Source of the DNA: Favolaschia claudopus
Taxonomy: Eukaryota; Basidiomycota; Agaricomycetes; Agaricales; Mycenaceae
DNA: 64,000 nt
Direction of reading: 5' to 3'
Assembly (NCBI GenBank): GCA_037176885.1
Contig: JAWWNJ010000086.1
Coordinates: forward strand, 496,001 to 560,000
Shown here: piece by piece, positions 20,776 through 31,939 of the stretch
Layout: each line of letters begins with the position of its first letter
How positions within the stretch are numbered: the stretch's first letter is position 1
Made by a program: the position numbers and the translations under genes
Notes under the pieces: model-generated
The model's database searches: none
What the model was told of the DNA's origin: nothing
What the model saw: only the letters and a program-made list of their open reading frames with translations

Positions 20776-23700
20776 TAGTGCTGCCGGGAGCTGAGTTGGA
20801 GCTGAGCTCGAGGTGATTGCCCATCAGCTCGCTCGAGCTCGGAGTTGGGCCGAGGCAGCTCGGAGCTGACATCCATAAATGGAAGTTTCCGTCCCACGGT
20901 TCCCCGTCTCCTCGTTTTGAGCTGCATTGCACTGTTTTGACCTCGTATGCACCTCTAAAATGTGCTACAATTCTCCAATAAGTACAATAAACATATGCAC
21001 AATAAAAGACTATACAGTTTATGAGTAAATTATGGAACAATACAAAGCACAATGATTATATAAGTGAATACAACGCAAAAATCAAACGGGCGAAGCCCAG
21101 GAAGATTCTATAAGATCCTCAAGCTCTTGAGTACGCCCTGACGCAATCAACCTTTCTGCTACATCAGGGTCAATATCAACAACAGACAGATCTTCCTCAG
21201 TTACGACGAAGTCCTCGCAAAATTTGATGCGATCCTGTCGATAAATAAATTTGAGAATCTGGAGCATTTCCATCATCTCGGGGGAGAGACTGTTGCGTAG
21301 GGAGGCATCTGTGTCCTTGCTGGAAGAGAAAACACGCTCGCATGGTACCGCAGAAGCCTGAACAGGCAATACATCAAGCGCCACGCGAAATAGGTAACGG
21401 AACCGATATTGACGAGCCTGCAACATTTTTCAGACCAACATTGTATAAGAACATACTTAAACTCACCTCCCAGTAGCGGAGCAAGTCAAGGTCCTCATAC
21501 TCTGGGTCCGAGCCTCCCAGCAAACCCTCCTTCTCATAGGCGCTCTGCCTCTACTTGCTCTTCCTCCGAAAGCGGCTGCGGACTTTGAGTACTCGGTGGG
21601 GATTCGATGTCGGAAGCAGACAGCTCTTTTACAAGAGCACCAAGCTTCGCAAGCACAGATTTCTGGGCACGAGCGGCATGGGATGCAGACGGCGTGTGAA
21701 CAGCGCGGCGGCTGGCGGTCGAAGCTATGTGCACAGTGCTCGGAGAGTTGTGGTGAGCGCGGAACTCCCGGCGGTACTCCAGCATCTTGGGAGTTTGTCA
21801 GTAGCGCAGTATAATGTGAAAGTTGGGACGGACCGCTGCACGAATCCAGGTTCTGGCTTCTTCAGCATCTGATGAAGACCAGTTGTCCCTTAGCCACTGG
21901 AGTTTTGTCGTCGGATTTAGAACTGAAAGTTAAATATGAGTGATTGAAGCGAATTAAGAGACAAACAAGGAAGTAATTACCCATCGCTAGCGCATACATT
22001 CGAGTGCGCCGAGACATCCCAAGATATTCTGTGAATTTGTCGACAGCGGCGTTGATACCGAGACTGATTTTCGGGAGCTCTCGTGCAAGAAGCTTGAGGG
22101 CGGCAATGAGCTGCTCGTAGAGTGGAAGCACACAGGACAGGGTAGGTGCTTTCTCCGCAGAGACTATCTCCTGGACAAGATGCGGAACCTGTAAAAACCG
22201 CCGAATGTCGATGAGAACAGTCTTGGTGACTGGATCGAGCCGATCATCCGAAATTTTGACTTGCATTGGGTCATCGAGAAATGCCTCAACAGCCTAAACG
22301 AAATTCCAAGTCAAATTCAAGGCACGATGTAACGAGTGTACGAGTTTGTTTGACTGGATTTTTTCTTAGCGCCTCCCAATACCCGACATCCTGCTTCAGT
22401 GCCTCGGGAATCGGCGTGCCGTAGTTGTCCGAATCGACACCATCTTGAGGAGCAGGTAATTCGGGAAGTGTTGCGAGAGCGGCTTTGACAGCAATATTGA
22501 CGACATGCGGAAAACAGCTGAACACGGTTAGCCCTCAGGGCCTCAGACTCGGGAATAAATCATTAAAACTCACCGAATTCCGTTCCCTTCCGCATCGAAA
22601 GGAATTCCGAGCACGGCGAGCTCTTGCGCAATATACACCATGCATGTGTTATTGTTGCTAGCATTGTCGCATGTAATCATTCCGAGCTGAGTTATCATCA
22701 GCAAGCCGTTCAATTCACAACTCTATGTGACTTACTTTGTGCAAACAACCAATCTCCTTCAAAACTTGTACAAAGATTTTGGCGATATTTTGACCGGTGT
22801 GTCTCCCGTCCAATCGACGAAAAGCAACGAGCCGAGTTTTAAGTACAAGGTGCCCATTGAGCTCGGGACAGTCCACCACGTCCAGAGACTAAACAAATAT
22901 ATTAGAATCGCAAGAAACAATGATGAGATAGCACCAACCTGATCATCAACAGCGATCCACTTAACCAATCGTTCGTAGAATCCGGGAATGGAAAATTCCT
23001 CTCGCTCTCCCGGAGTCTTCGGCGCCTTTGCGAGAATATCCCAATTCTTGAGCCCCTTCAGGATGACCATATCCTTCCAAACTTTGCCATGTTCTCCCTC
23101 AAGATGATTTCGGATGGTCTTGGTTTGTCCAGGACCATTCTTCCATGCCTTCCATTTCGGAAATCTAACGATGGAAGGGTTCAGATAGCGAAAACAAAAA
23201 CAGAACACACTTGAACACTCACGGACAGAGGCGGCACGACAAATGGGAAAACACCTTTTTATCCGGTCGATCTTCCTTCATTTCCGTTGGTTCTGGTGCG
23301 ACGGTTGGCGCAGAAGCGCCGTGAACGCCTCGAACAAAATACCAAACATCTGTTGCATCGTCTCCGGATGCCGAAGATTGATTGACCAAAGAGCCGAAGT
23401 TGGGGTGAGGGATTGAAGGATGGGAAACTGATTCAGAGGCAGCTGCTGCCGCTGCAACATTTGGGTCAGACGGACCGACCCCGAACACAGCCGGTTCGGA
23501 GGTGGAGTTGGGGTCGATGCGGCGACGGGTACGCGATGTAGCTGCCGAGTTAGCGTTGGGATTCGCTTTACGTTTCTTCTTGCGCTGTGGCGGAGCGAGG
23601 CCGGCATTAATCGTGTTAGTCGCGTCGACAAATGGTGCATGGGTTGCCGCAGAGGAAGGGGGAGGAATCACGGTGTTAAATAAGGCGGGGTATGTATTTT

Positions 23701-24368
23701 GAAAGCCGTAAGTCTGGCCGAAAGTGACGGGAGGTGGTGGAGGATACGGCGATCCGGGGATGAAAGCTTGAGGCGGGAGAGGCACGGCATGAACCTGAGA
23801 GCCAGGCCAGGAGCCAAAGACGTTGGGCGTGGGGTAGGAATGCGTTGTGAAATTGTTTTGACGCGGGGGTTGGATGTAGCAAGTGCATGCCTGCGGGTTG
23901 CCGCATTGGCAGGACGGCGAGGCCATGGGAGTTCACAAGAGGGAGGGTTGGAATGGAGTATAATTGGGGCAATATATATAACATTTCGGAGGTATCTATT
24001 GCGCGTACCTTGGACCCTGAGTGCGCCAACGCACTATCCCGACGCGCCACCTTTGCGTCATATTTCCAGCTCTGTGTGGGGCGTTTCGCATTCTCCGTAG
24101 CAGCCAGGCGGTGACGTCGACGCCAAGCGAGGTTGAGGTGAATCATAGGAGGATTGGTTCGCGGCAGGAACGCGCTAACCGGTGAGCGGGAGGACGAGGA
24201 TTGTGCTTGACGCGCCAGTCACTCAGTGACGCTGTCAAGAGTGTCACAGTGCCTGTTTTGGGGGCCGAGGCGAGGCGAGCTGGCATCACCTCGAGGTGCC
24301 GTTTATGGTAACGTGCCGAGTTGGAGCTGAACTCAGCTCGGAGCTAACTCCAGCTTCCGGCAGCACTA
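20776..24368. mobile_element. Complete autonomous hAT transposon (3593 bp)
   Basis: The left end is TAGTGCTGCCGGGAGCTGAG and the right end is the complement of TAGTGCTGCCGGAAGCTG. The perfect 8-bp duplication GACTCAGT flanks it (20,768-20,775 and 24,369-24,376). Both subterminal regions are packed with GAGCTC/GAGCTGA words, a typical array of transposase-binding motifs. It encodes a hAT transposase on the minus strand (21,082-23,926) and little else. The TAGTG start agrees with the hAT consensus YARNG. Perfect duplications and an open coding region suggest recent, possibly ongoing mobility. Confidence 0.95.
21082..23926 (-). CDS. hAT-family transposase
   Basis: This gene catalyses cut-and-paste transposition of the surrounding element. 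Exon 1 (23,926-23,223) has a proline-rich, basic N-terminus with KKKRKANPNANS. Across an intron, CRLC joins a segment ending NHLEGEHGKVW, which makes a BED/C2H2-type zinc finger. Later exons give RRLDGRHTGQNIAKIFVQVL, the hallmark MITCDNASNNN (exon 22,686-22,574) and CFPHVVNIAVKAAL. The C-terminus (21,426-21,082) carries the hAT dimerisation signature LPVQASAVPCERVFSSSKDT with SLSPEMMEMLQILKF. The first introns (23,165-23,222, 22,889-22,938, 22,687-22,735 and 22,517-22,573) are GT-AG, 49-58 bp, and keep phase. I see no stop within the exons; two or three downstream junctions (22,270-22,340, 21,780-21,830) are less certain. Confidence 0.92.
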
Positions 24369-24521
24369 GACTCAGTGTCGGACCGGAAGAGCGCATCCAT
24401 CAGGAGTGGGACTCGGCTAAGCTGTGACCATCAGCGCATCGATTGATCGGACTCCTGCGATCAATCAACGATCAACAAAGCTTTGACCCATTTTTTCTTC
24501 GCTCTGACCAATACCCCCACC

Positions 24522-26899
24522 ATGTTTGAGCAGGCCGGCGACTTTACACTGAGCGAAATCGAAGCCTATCGAAAATTTGTATGTTATTCCGCTATATCTT
24601 AGATTCATTTACTCATTAGATCTCCAGGCATTCACCGAAGCAGTCGGCGACCCGCAACACGACCCATTTTTTTTCGTCGAAGATGCACCATCCTGGATCA
24701 CATCCCATGGATATCAGCTTTTTGCCCTACAAGCTGAAAATGGGAATATGACTCCATGGGATCCCGAGGATGCCTCGACCAAGGAGTTAAAAGCATTCCG
24801 AAACAAAGTAGGCAAAGGTCGCAATGATTCCAGTCGCACATGAGCTAATATGGTCAGATTTTGTCGGAAAAATATCAAAACCATCCATTTTTCGGCCTTG
24901 AAAACTGTGGTGCTTGGCCCGTAGTGTTGCCGCGGCTCAGCTCGGCTCCGGCTAGCCGACTGAGCCGAGCTATTTTAAGCCGAGCTGAGCCCCTCGAGCC
25001 GGCTCGAAGCCGGCTCAGCCGCAGCTCAGGACAGTTTTGTTCAGCTTTTGTTGGGGGGTGCATAAGTTGTCCAAATGCTTCCAAATGCACCCCTGGACTC
25101 CTCCACTAACCTTCAGCTCGAAACCTCACGCCTGCGCTGTCACTCGAAGTCGATTGCAGCGGTTCTGTCGAGCATGAGAAAAGTGATTTAAAAATAAATT
25201 TAATGATATTTTAGCGAGCCACGTTGCCCGCGGTGCTACTGAGAGCTCATACGGGCTAAAAATCATGCAGATATTAAAGAGATCGTGTTTGAAAGCTACC
25301 AGTAAGCCATCCGATGGCTAAGTAGTTCTCAAACTCCAGGTTTTTCAAAACCCTCTGAGCCGTGCCTGAGCCGCGGCTTAGCTGCAAGCCGCCTAAGCCA
25401 GCCGTTTATAAATGGCTCGGCTCGGCTTTTGTAGTGATGGCTCCGAGAGCCATCAAAAGCCGAGCCGAGCTAGCCGTAGCCGAGCCGCGGCAACACTATG
25501 CAGCTTGGGTCAACCTCTCTATTTTCCAAGCCTACATGGAGACATTCACCGAACAAGTTGAATCAGCTCACTCCAGGGCACCATCTCGCGCCGCCTCTTC
25601 AGTCTCTATGGCTGGATCTCTCCGAGCTAGTTCGCGCGCCTCAGATGTTCCGTCCACTCGCGCGAGCTCTCCCGTGTCAAATTTCACTTCGGAAGTCGAC
25701 GAGTCTCGTCCAGATTCACGACAGTCGTACCGAGATGAAGATTCAGTATCTCGTCCCCCGAGCGCGATGTCGATCGTCGAAATTTCGGACTTCCAAGTGG
25801 AGACTGAGGTGGATATTCGCACTGCTGGACCCTCCGCCATCGCAACAGCAAATCTTACAGCACCCGAAATCTCTGTTGCAATAGCGACACCTCCAGCGAA
25901 TCTAAAGGGCAAGAAAACACAAAAACCAACGACGTTGAAGATTACGCGGCAGGAAAGAGTCGACACAATCGAGTATATTTCTCATGTTCCTCCGACATTC
26001 GACGTTCCTCGCAACCCGACCGCGCTTCTTCTGGATCTCTCTGGTACACCAGAACTGTTGACGAACCGTCAATCCCAATTGATCGGTTCATACGGGCCGA
26101 GGTGTGTTGGCTTGCTTTGATTTTATGTACCGCTATATATTCAACACTTGCAATTAGAACCAGGAATCTTGGGATGGGTCTTCCGGACATCCCACAGGCG
26201 ATGCTAATGTCTCCGGATTTTTCTCCGATGTGACGGTGCAGATCCGCTGCCGCAAAGTCGATCTCACGTGCAATGGGATTGATTGGTGCCAATTTCCGGA
26301 TCGGAGTCATTTTGCGGGATGTGAGCGGTATGAGGCTGACGAAGAGGAGATGCGTCAGCTCTGGAACCATGAATTGGATCAATCGCCTACCAGCAAATGC
26401 CAGAGGACAACTCGGGTCAATATTTCAGCTCCGACATCGAATTGCACAACGGCGAATTCAATTACGCTCAATTCGATGTTATCATGGCAAGGATCGACGG
26501 TTATGTGCCCCCAGACTCACGTCAAGACGGCACTTCGAACACAGCTATCGCTGAGTCGAGCCAGGGAATTGAATATTTGGATGATAATCTTCGCGCGGTG
26601 CGTATTTCGTTCATTTACTGCAATACATTTACCTGATACGGTTGCAGGGTGAAAGTAGTGTCTGGAGAGCATCGCAAGAGCTCCCACCAATTCCTCGGCC
26701 CCGCTCAGATACCCCTGAGTCTTCTGCGAAATTTCCGGACATCTCAGAAGAATCGGAAACGGCAGATCACGAAGAATTTGTTGCGGCCCAGAATATTGAT
26801 TTGGACCTCCACGAGCGCAACATCCTCACCGGGAAACGCGCTCGTACTAAGTCCACTCGTGCTAAGGACCTAGAACGGGTATCAAAACGACGCACCTGA
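24522..26899 (+). pseudogene. Unrecognised multi-exon gene interrupted by a hAT-type MITE
   Basis: The ATG at 24,522 opens exon 1 (24,522-24,578, MFEQAGDFTLSEIEAYRKF). Exon 2 is 24,628-24,807 and exon 3 starts at 24,858, with intact GT-AG introns of 49 and 50 bp in phase 0. Exon 3 (NHPFFGLENCGAW) is broken by the MITE at 24,922-25,498 and resumes as WVNLSIFQAYMETFTEQ. A long serine-rich linker follows, then a cysteine-bearing module (VQIRCRKVDLTCNGIDWCQF), and the last exon (26,648-26,899) ends in a basic KRARTKSTRAK stretch. A frame change is needed near 26,390, and the junction near 26,103-26,160 does not splice cleanly. I recall the cysteine module only from uncharacterised mushroom families. 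It is probably a pseudogene. Confidence 0.55.
24922..25498. mobile_element. hAT-type MITE with AGCTC/GCCGAGC subterminal repeats (577 bp)
   Basis: The ends are TAGTGTTGCCGCGGCTC and its complement, closely similar to the TAGTGCTGCC end of the complete hAT element 0.6 kb upstream. Dense GCCGAGCTNAGCC and GCCGGCTC words lie near both ends. A perfect 8-bp duplication is not visible; the flanks share only a diverged GCTTGG word, so the insertion is older. It may be mobilised by the 20,776 element or a relative. Confidence 0.75.
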
Positions 26900-27558
26900 G
26901 TATTGTAGCTGGTCTTCTGCAAGTTCAACACTCTCGGATTTATTCTTGAACCCATTTTATAGGAGATTCAACTCTCCCGAGTACGTAAAATCAGTGCAAT
27001 AGCAACTTGTTTAGCATGCTGTACACCCAAACGAAGCAGAATAGTTCCAGCAAGTTCTAAATATGTAGCAATCTCGCGATGGACGCGAAAGATTGAAACG
27101 AAGATGAGGCACGTGACCGTGTTGAGCTCGGCTTGTTTTTCATCCTGCTCGAAATTCCGAGTTCAAATCAGAGCAAATACCATGTACAACGACTAGTCTC
27201 GTGACCAGACTCTTATGGGGAAGCTTGCTTCCCCATTCATCGGTATAGGGCTCCGGAATGCAGATGCTTACAAATCTCCGTCCAGGTGGTTTGTACAATG
27301 TAAGCATGTCCTGGACTCCTGGAGTCGTCCTGACTCCGTGGCCTCGGACTTCGGAAACGGCCGACGGCGGTCATGCAACTGTCAGTGTCACGTGACCTCG
27401 GAATTCGCGCCGAAACAAAATTGAACCTCTTTGCGCGCTTCAACCTTGCTTCAACCTGGATGTATAGACATGCCCTACCTATATAGTATGTGTAGTTGCT
27501 CAATGGATGTGCTCTCTCTTTCCTTTCCCTCCTCCATGACATGTATTTTGGTATTTCT
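26900..27558. other. No gene recognised; one TAGTCT foldback end
   Basis: Nothing coding is supported. At 27,194-27,238 there is TAGTCTCGTGACCAGACT followed by the palindrome GGGGAAGCTTGCTTCCCC. It resembles the left end of the 18,381 foldback element, but I found no right end. Confidence 0.45.
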
Positions 27559-28057
27559 CAAGGGGGTGCTGAAACCGAAAAAAAAACACCTCATGCTGCT
27601 TTTTTTGTTAGACTAAGAGACCCTTCGCCGGGAACCACCCTACCACGTGACGTCCATATATGGAGATTACCATCAAAAACAGCTGTTCAGCAGCCAATTC
27701 TTGCCTCAGGCCTCGTAGAACCATCTACACCGTGTTTTATGAGTGAAATCTCTCAGTCAGAATCACAACAACACCACTTGAAATTCCAACACATCTCGAT
27801 ATTGACGGTACCAAATACGACCAACTTGATTGCCGGTCCCATCCGAATCCGGACAATCCACCAAACAGCCTCGTGAATGGCTCCTGAAGGTCAGAACTCA
27901 GTGTTTCCAGTGGTAAAATTGGTTTATACTCAACCTGAACCTTCACAGACCCATTCAAGCCCAAAACATAAGAGGTCATTATTTTTTTTTATCCGGCCCA
28001 GCGGCCGACCCACCCTCCCTGCCCGGTGTGCCGGCTTCTCCGGCCCGCACCCCCTTG
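27559..28057. mobile_element. hAT-type MITE, copy B (499 bp)
   Basis: Same orientation as copy A at 8987, with the same CAAGGGGGTGC ends. The exact 8-bp duplication GTATTTCT flanks it (27,551-27,558 and 28,058-28,065). The 7-bp length difference comes from one extra A in a homopolymer and a 6-bp insertion after GTTAGA. Confidence 0.93.
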
Positions 28058-28226
28058 GTATTTCTTACACTTCTAGCCATTTGCTGCTTGCAGCTTATTT
28101 TTTTTCTTGGTTAGCATTAGCACTCAAGATAAACTTCATCCTCCACATTATCTTATGTTACTGCATGTATGAGCCAAATCAACCAGCCAATGCTTTCTCT
28201 CAAGCAAAATAAAATTAAATAGGTCT

Positions 28227-28923
28227 ATGCCTCCAAATACTCCACAGTGCATTAGAAATGCAGCTCAGGAGCAAGAGCATGTCAATCGCATTCTGGATAG
28301 CCCTGTACACCGGAGATCTCCTTTACAGCAACCAAATTTTGTTCAGGTTAACTGGAATGGCCAGCAACTTCAACTTACACCTCACACAGCTGGCCGAATT
28401 GCTGAGATGCAGAACACTGGAAATGCTGGTACTTTAGCAGGACAGAATGAAGACCAGGATATTCAAAGTCCACCTCTGTCACCAACACGTAGAACTCAAG
28501 GTCCAGATCCACCTCCGGTGCAGCAGAATCCTGTACAGCCAGTGCAAAATAAGTATAGTACAAAGACAGGGAAATGCTCAACCCAATGCTCAAGGTCGAA
28601 GAAGACCAGTTGCTAACGAGCCACATCCTGAGAATCCTGACCTGCTATATTGCACAAGTGGCAGCCATCACACACCTTCTGCTGACTTTGAGGGAAGGAA
28701 GAAAACATTGAACGGAACAGCATTTCGATCACCTTTCCTGTTGCAAAGATTGCAGAAGCTTCAAGCTTGGCAGAAGCCAAATGAAACCACAGTGTGTCAG
28801 ATGCTCAGAATGGAGAGAGGCTTTGGGTTAAGACTCAATACTTATGGATTCAATATACAGGATATTCTTACTGAATTTCAATTTCTTGAGCCCGTGGGGA
28901 ATACGAATATTTGCTACGCATAG
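28227..28923 (+). pseudogene. Unrecognised glutamine/proline-rich coding segment, one frameshift
   Basis: The first frame (28,227-28,616) starts MPPNTPQCIRNAAQEQEHVN and contains PNFVQVNWNGQQLQLTPHTA, then a proline-rich linker. From about 28,570 the sense reading moves to another frame (GRRRPVANEPHPENPDLLYC, then LQKLQAWQKPNETTVCQML, ending at 28,923). The style is that of a retroelement gag or a fungal accessory protein; I do not recognise it. Its base composition is more A-rich than the flanking coding pieces, consistent with a different origin. Confidence 0.4.
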
Positions 28924-29218
28924 ATTCCCGGCGACGGGATCAATCACCCTTTTCAGCAGTTGCATGAGTACTTAGAATAGATCAGCGAGTGTACTTGCTC
29001 TGTACTATGGAACTCGAAACAATTCAATCACGAAGTCCCCACATTCGTCCCGCGTAATCAAGAAAGTCCGAGCTGATGGTCCCGACGCAACACCCGCCAC
29101 CATCTCCAGCGGCACCACGACCACTACACCTGTCCACCTCACCCCTCCCCACTACCACGCCCCCAACACAGCGCCCGCGCAGGCCGCTGTCCCTCAGTCC
29201 CACACAACGATCGACTAC

Positions 29219-30154
29219 ATGTCTACCAAGCTCAGAGAGGAAGCAGCGGCTCTACTGGAGCGAGTTCGTGACTTCCAACAATGCGTACATGACGATTTCA
29301 TGCACAAAGAGGAGGTTCCCAAATGTACAGAGGACAACCTTATGGCCCTCCTCCCTATGGTTATGGAAATCACTGAAACCCTCGAACCTTTGACATCGGA
29401 GTACAAGAAGTACCCCGCTGATGACAGCCTGGAACCCGACGAGGCTCCTGTTAGCCCACCCAGCCCCACCACATTTGCAGAGGCCGTCAAGGCCGAACTT
29501 CCGCGCCCTCATACCTCCAAGCCGAAGCGCCCCTCACGTAACGGAGCCCAACGGTGTCGCCCAAAACGACGATTCCATCCACTCGGTTGATCATTGACCT
29601 GTCCGACACCCGCTGCACGAAGAAACCTCACCCGGATTCGCTATGCAGGGCCATCAACGGCGTTCTGGATAGTCGGCTAGCGGTTAGCGCTACCTCCATG
29701 TCCCAGAGTGGCAACCTCATTCTCCACAACTGCGCCGGCTTGCTCAGCCCAGGCGCTCGCAGCCCACCGCTCGCTGCTATGGAGGACCATCGCTCCACTT
29801 CTGGGATGCGCCCTCGATGCTGAACCGCCCATTTACCCCGCAGACCCATGGCACAAGGTGGTTTTCCACCGAGTGCCAATCTTGGAGGAGGGAGGGCTTC
29901 CGCACTCTCGCGACTTTGTGCGCGAGTTGGCGAAGCGCAACCAACTTCCAGGTGCACAGTATCGAATTGGTAATGTCCGCTTCCTTCACAAGCGGGATAG
30001 CATCCCCCAGTCGGAAGTGTCTGTCCGCGTGGACTTCATCGAGGAGGAGGATGCGCGTCGCTTCTTACGTGACGGCATCTTCCTCTATGGATCACATTGT
30101 CGGGCCACTCCGTACAAAGCTCGGGCTTCAAGCGGACGGCGCCCCCCGAGGTAA
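29219..30154 (+). pseudogene. LINE-type ORF1 (gag-like) protein, frameshifted
   Basis: Three consecutive frames cover one ORF1-like protein. They are 29,219-29,590 (MSTKLREEAAALLERVRDFQ, SPTTFAEAVKAELPR), 29,554-29,823 (RLIIDLSDTRCTKKPHPDSL, SGNLILHNCA) and 29,708-30,154 (FVRELAKRNQLPGAQYRIGN, VRVDFIEEEDARRFLRDGIF). The order, with a coiled N-terminus, a two-sided alpha/beta segment and a second similar module, matches Tad1/L1-like ORF1 proteins. At least two frame changes break it. No ORF2 endonuclease or reverse transcriptase follows; a 3' tail ending in poly(A) comes about 220 bp later. Confidence 0.6.
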
Positions 30155-30392
30155 TGGCTGACTGCCACTTATGTCCCATTTTTCCTTCACCTATGGTTCC
30201 TATGTCGAGTTATCGTTCTCACGTCGATGGAAGCGCTCACCCACCTACTCCAAGACTATACTCTACCAACCACGGTCGAATCCTCACTAGAATTACTTTT
30301 ACTTATTTATCGCCCTCCGGGCACCGCGTCTTAGTAGTTGGTTTACTTGTTGCGGTATAGAAATGCTGATACAAAAAAAAAAAAAAAAAAAA
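30155..30392 (+). mobile_element. 3' tail of a LINE-like element ending in A20
   Basis: About 218 bp of non-coding sequence (GCCCTCCGGGC hairpin near 30,310) ends in an uninterrupted run of 20 A at 30,373-30,392. Directly after an ORF1-only coding part this looks like the 3' end of a retroposed element lacking ORF2. I found no convincing target-site duplication. Confidence 0.55.
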
Positions 30393-30523
30393 GGACTCGT
30401 CACGTGCGCCACGTCGCCCTGGTCAACATCCATGAGCGAGAACGTAGATCCCCCCTCACCGCACGACAAGTGTGCGTGGTGTTCCCGTTTTGGTTTCAAC
30501 AGTATTCATTTTTGACTCCTGGT

Positions 30524-30679
30524 TTAGCTGAAGCGCCAACCAAGCGTGGCCGTGGTCGTCCAAAGGGTAGCAAGAATAAAAGTGCCGCTGCTGGTGCTGT
30601 GGAACAGGAAGACCCTGCACCTGTCATTCCGCGAATAGACTCGAAGTTCGAACCCAGGTCCGCCACAGCAGGGTTTTGA
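30524..30679 (+). pseudogene. AT-hook protein fragment
   Basis: The frame reads LAEAPTKRGRGRPKGSKNKS and runs to a stop at 30,677-30,679. GRGRPKGSKNK is a textbook AT-hook for minor-groove binding. The protein-like part is only about 50 aa, and the upstream part of the frame does not look coding, so this is an exon or a scrap of a longer nuclear protein. Confidence 0.5.
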
Positions 30680-30913
30680 TGACAGTCGATCAAACCGATG
30701 CGGCGGAGATACGAAGATACGATGTTTACGACCGACTACGCTTACAAAAGCTCAGGTAAATACAAGTAAATACCTCGTCGGTTCGATCTAGTGGTGGTAA
30801 AATAAAAACAGTGCAACACTGTACGATCTGTTCGAAGAACAGTCCACGGTGCTGCAATCTGGGGCATGAGACTAAACCCGTCTATCCCAGCAGACCTTTT
30901 CTCATCAAACACG

Positions 30914-31504
30914 TCAACTAGGCGCCTTTTTCCGATTGAAAATGCCCCGAAGTTTTGGAAGAGCAGCATCTGAATCCCGTGTACGACGCGGCATTTGACG
31001 CAAGGGGACAGAAGGGGAGGTTGGTGTTGCCAGCGGGGCACTGCTACACCCTGGCAGAGTTGGCGCGAAATTTGCAGGTGAAGGGAGAGCGCCGGAGTTC
31101 GGCGGAGGCTGCGAAGAGCGGGGTGGAGCTACGTCGTCACCGATGACGTCGGGAGTGATAGCATCCGGCTCAGGAGGAGAAGGCGCAGCCGGCGTCGTTG
31201 AGCACAGTCCCGAGTCCTCCTCAGAGTGCATGGGGAACAAGCTCGGAGGGGGCTGGGTGAGGACCTGCACAATCTGTGAAATGTGGCGGCTCTGCTCGAG
31301 CATGGCAGCCGATAGTTCGTTGACATGCCTCCATAGCCCGATCAGCTCTTGCCAGAGCTGTGGCTGACTAGTGGCGGTCGAACGTCGTTTACGGGCGAGC
31401 CTGAACCTAGCGCAAGCTGCTTTGTGCGTCGGGTCCGGAAAGTGAGGGCGCCGTAGCGGGTGGTGACGAGAAGGACGGGGGGAAGATGATACGTCGGGGT
31501 CCAT
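30914..31504 (-). CDS. Unrecognised 196-aa open frame
   Basis: An intact frame from MDPDVSSSPRPSRHHPLRRP to the stop at 30,914. The middle section (LWQELIGLWRHVNELSAAML) could form an amphipathic helix; the rest is proline- and serine-rich. There is no family motif. It may be a gag-like or gene-fragment ORF, and its reality depends on expression evidence. Confidence 0.3.
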   Translation of the reverse strand: MDPDVSSSPRPSRHHPLRRPHFPDPTHKAACARFRLARKRRSTATSQPQLWQELIGLWRHVNELSAAMLEQSRHISQIVQVLTQPPPSLFPMHSEEDSGLCSTTPAAPSPPEPDAITPDVIGDDVAPPRSSQPPPNSGALPSPANFAPTLPGCSSAPLATPTSPSVPLRQMPRRTRDSDAALPKLRGIFNRKKAPS

Positions 31505-31939
31505 GTCGGTAACGATGCCAACCAGGGGTTTTGGGCAACGAGGAGCCCAGCAAGGGAGGGGGAGGAGGGGGATGTGTTGTCTACACCGACAGAGAGTCGA
31601 TGTGTATGTCTCACCACAAGGGAGACCTCACCGTTATCCGGTGGTGGTGGTGGTAAGGATGCGACTGGTAGATAATCCGAGGATTTTGGCGTGGAGCGGA
31701 AATTGCCGAGGTTGTTTTGACTAAGTCGTGAAAACGCGAATGGCCAAAATTCAAACTTGTCGTATAGGGAATTTTTGAGTATCTGCGTGTTCGCGATGAA
31801 ATTATATACACTTCTATGTTTTTAGATTTGTGAATTTCCCTTGCGTTCGAGCGCAGGAGCCGCAACAACTTTGCCATCACAATTACTTTTTTGAGACTCC
31901 ATTGATTTTGACGCGCATTCTGCTCTCGACGACGACGCG

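Noticed and set aside
30373..30392. A20 tract as a possible assembly or cloning artefact
   Set aside because: It follows an ORF1-like region and a plausible 3' tail, so retroposition explains it better.
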